A DNA stretch of 64,000 nucleotides from Ptiloglossa arizonensis (taxonomy: Eukaryota > Arthropoda > Insecta > Hymenoptera > Colletidae), in contig NW_027478913.1 in the NCBI RefSeq assembly GCF_051014685.1, positions 1 through 64,000 of the forward strand. The letters run 5' to 3'. Made by a program: the position numbers and the translations under genes. Position 1 is the stretch's first letter. The number at the start of each line of letters is the position of its first letter. The notes below the pieces were generated by a model that worked only from the letters and a program-made list of their open reading frames with translations, was not told where the DNA came from and made no database searches. Of this stretch, positions 62,501 through 64,000 are shown one piece after another.

Positions 62501-64000
62501 TGGAACGGCCTAGGGGAAAACTACACATACCGTTGTAATCGGGCGAGTTTCTACATTCAGATGCAACAGAAATTTTGCGGATTGGTCAATCCGTTCGCGA
62601 GATATGGCAGTTTGGAGGTAAGAAACGCATGAGAAACTCAAAATTTTCGCAGTTCTGATGCTCGAAACGAATAACTAGAACGGCCAAGGGGAAAAGTGCG
62701 CATACCGTTGCAATCGGGCGAGTTTCTACTTTCAAATGCAACAGAAATTTTGCGGATTGTTCAATCCGTTCGCGAGATATGGCAGTTTGGAGGTAAGAAA
62801 CGCTCGAGAAACTCAAAATTTTCGCAGTTCTGATGCTCGAAACGAATAACTAGAACGGCCTAGGGGAAAAGTACGCATACCGATGTAATCGGGCGAGTTT
62901 CTACTTTCAGATGCAACAGAAATTTTGCGGATTGGTCGATCCGTTCGCGAGATATGGCAATTTGGAAGTAAGAAACGCTTGAGAAACTCAAAATTTTCGC
63001 AGTTCTGATGCTCGAAACGAATGACTTGAACGGCCTAGGGGAGAAGTACGCATACCGTTGTAATCGGGCGAGTTTCTACTTTCAAATGCAACAGAAATTT
63101 TTCGGATTGGTCAATCCGTTCGCGAGATATGGCAGTTTGGATGTAAGAAACGCTAGAGAAACTCAAAATTTTCGCATTTCTGATGCTCGAAACGAATAAC
63201 TGGAAAGGCCTAGGGGAAAACTACACATACCGTTGTAATCGGGCGAGTTTCTACTTTCAGATGCAACAGAAATTTTGCGGATTGGTCAATCCGTTCGCGA
63301 GATATGGCAGTTTGGAGGTAAGAAACGCATGAGAAACTCAAAATTTTCGCAGTTCTGATGCTCGAAACGAATGACTAGAACGGCCTAGGGGAGAAGTACG
63401 CATACCGATGTAATCGGGCGAGTTTCTACTTTCAGATGCAACAGAAATTTTGCGGATTGGTCGATCCGTTCGCGAGATATGGCAGTTTGGAAGTAAAAAA
63501 CGCTTGAGAAACTCAAAATTATCGCAGTTCTGATGCTCGAAACGAATGACTTGAACGGCCTAGGGGAGAAGTACGCATACCGTTGTAATCGGGCGAGTTT
63601 CTACTTTCAGATGCAACAGAAATTTTGCGGATTGTTCAATCCGTTCGCGAGATATGGCAGTTTGGAGGTAAGAAACGCTTGAGAAACTCAAAATTTTCGC
63701 AGTTCTGATGCTCGAAACGAATGACTAGAACGGCCTAGAGGAGAAGTACTCATACCGTTGTAATCGGGCGAGTTTCTTCTTTCAGATGCAACAGAAATTT
63801 TGCGGATTGGTCATTCCGTTCGCGAGATATGGCCGTTTGGATGTAAGAAAGGCTTGAGAAACTCAAAATTTTCGCAGTTCTGATGCTCGAAACGAATAAC
63901 TAGAACGGCCAAGGGGAAAAGTGCGCATACCGTTGTAATCGGGCGAGTTTCTACTTTCAAATGCAACAGAAATTTTGCGGATTGGTCAACCCATTCGCGA
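62500..64000 (+). repeat. Right end: return of zone B/D-type monomers
   Basis: Monomers with gcatgagaaac, aacggccaagg, gaatgacttgaacgg, gtactcata and finally ggtcaacccatt are the same kinds found at about 14,500-16,100, 29,400-29,900 and 40,400-40,950. The last monomer begins at 63,864 and is cut by the window edge. The array clearly continues to the right. No gene is visible. Confidence 0.75.

Larger units (their letters stand above)
1..64000 (+). repeat. Satellite DNA array, ~175 bp monomer, ~366 head-to-tail copies
   Basis: The same ~175 bp unit recurs without interruption. A monomer starts at position 1 and the 366th starts at 63,864, so 365 monomers occupy 63,863 bp. All run in the same direction. 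The unit I counted is about 43% G+C with 12 CpG sites. Internal landmarks are an aaaatttt run, CCTAGG, a CENP-B-box-like 17-mer, a tttcag tract, a palindrome around ggattg(a/g)tcaatcc, TCGCGA, and a gtaag motif before a TTGAG-AAA-CTCAA inverted repeat. Sites that vary between monomer types include cga(a/g)ta, taac/tgac/taaa, gtac/gtgc/ctac, g(a/g)tc(a/g)atcc, ga(g/t/a/c)(g/a)taag and gct(tgag/cgag/ttag/agag). Nothing else is inserted anywhere, and no gene is present. A centromeric or pericentromeric role is inferred from monomer length, higher-order structure and purity; I do not recognise the satellite family or species. Confidence 0.98.

Noticed and set aside
14541..63199. Plus-strand 63-68-codon and minus-strand 76-codon open frames
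   Set aside because: These are recurring products of the monomer sequence, overlapping each other on opposite strands. Presence or absence depends on single variant bases, with no sign of selection on protein.
1..64000. CRISPR array
   Set aside because: The repeat covers the entire 175 bp unit with no short repeat alternating with unique spacers, and no cas genes. The units are all related along their full length.
1..64000. Gene for a tandem-repeat protein
   Set aside because: A 175 bp period is not divisible by three, and no continuous frame passes through more than about two monomers.
1..64000. Primate alpha satellite or Arabidopsis-type 178 bp centromere repeat
   Set aside because: Monomer length is similar, but the sequence does not resemble either as I know them. 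Only the CENP-B-box-like core is shared with alpha satellite.
1..64000. rRNA spacer or tRNA/5S gene cluster
   Set aside because: I see no tRNA or 5S internal promoter boxes or conserved rRNA segments in the monomer. Every base of each period is accounted for by the same unit.
1..64000. Assembly artefact of a collapsed or looped repeat
   Set aside because: Units differ by consistent, position-specific variants and the order is not a simple loop. Local errors, such as the indels before 2.8 kb, remain possible and are listed separately.

Overview
The whole 64 kb window is one uninterrupted block of eukaryotic satellite DNA. A ~175 bp unit repeats head-to-tail from the first base to the last: 365 complete monomers plus 137 bp of the next one, all in the same orientation. 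I see no protein-coding gene, RNA gene, transposon, microsatellite, inversion or partial-length monomer. Every open reading frame I examined is a by-product of the repeat. Because 175 is 3n+1, any frame that runs through two or three monomers rereads the same DNA in a shifted frame, so the same few short peptides recur dozens of times on both strands. The organism cannot be named from the sequence. A near-nucleosome-length monomer, multi-level higher-order repeats (HORs), long arrays free of transposons and a CENP-B-box-like motif point to a (peri)centromeric satellite of a eukaryote, but that is inference. CpG is over-represented in the monomer (12 per 175 bp, about 1.5 times expectation), which is unusual for a heavily methylated genome.

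Monomer landmarks, counted from the A/T run at window position 1: aaaatttt at 2-9; CCTAGG at 46-51; CENP-B-box-like 17-mer at 65-81; pyrimidine-rich tract ending in tttcag at 85-97; gaaatttt at 106-113; palindrome of up to 16 bp at 115-130; TCGCGA at 132-137; gtaag at 155-159; and a small inverted repeat TTGAG-AAA-CTCAA at 166-178, across the monomer joint.

Layout. Zone A (1 to about 14,170) has monomers marked by 'cgagtaa'. It contains a 5,074 bp, 29-monomer HOR present twice (62-5135 and 5136-10209), with nested 6-monomer (1,050 bp) and 9-monomer (1,574 bp) HORs, and ends in 350 bp dimers. At about 14,170-14,215 the monomer family changes abruptly. Zone B (to about 17,300) has an 8-monomer (1,399 bp) repeat. 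Zone C (about 17,300-28,000) is a mosaic with a 4,200 bp (24-monomer) spacing and a 525 bp trimer. Zone D (about 28,000-41,430) is built from overlapping segmental duplications at offsets 1,225, 2,275, 2,800, 3,675 and 7,350 bp. Zone E (about 41,430-62,500) holds HOR units marked by a one-base deletion. Their sizes rise from left to right (10, 11, 13, 26, 29 monomers), mainly by addition of monomers at one recurrent site. From about 62,500 the sequence returns to zone B/D-type monomers.

The array is homogenised strictly in register. All 20 indels I found are single bases, and together they explain the net -12 bp phase drift exactly. This is the pattern expected from repeated unequal exchange or gene conversion between whole monomers.
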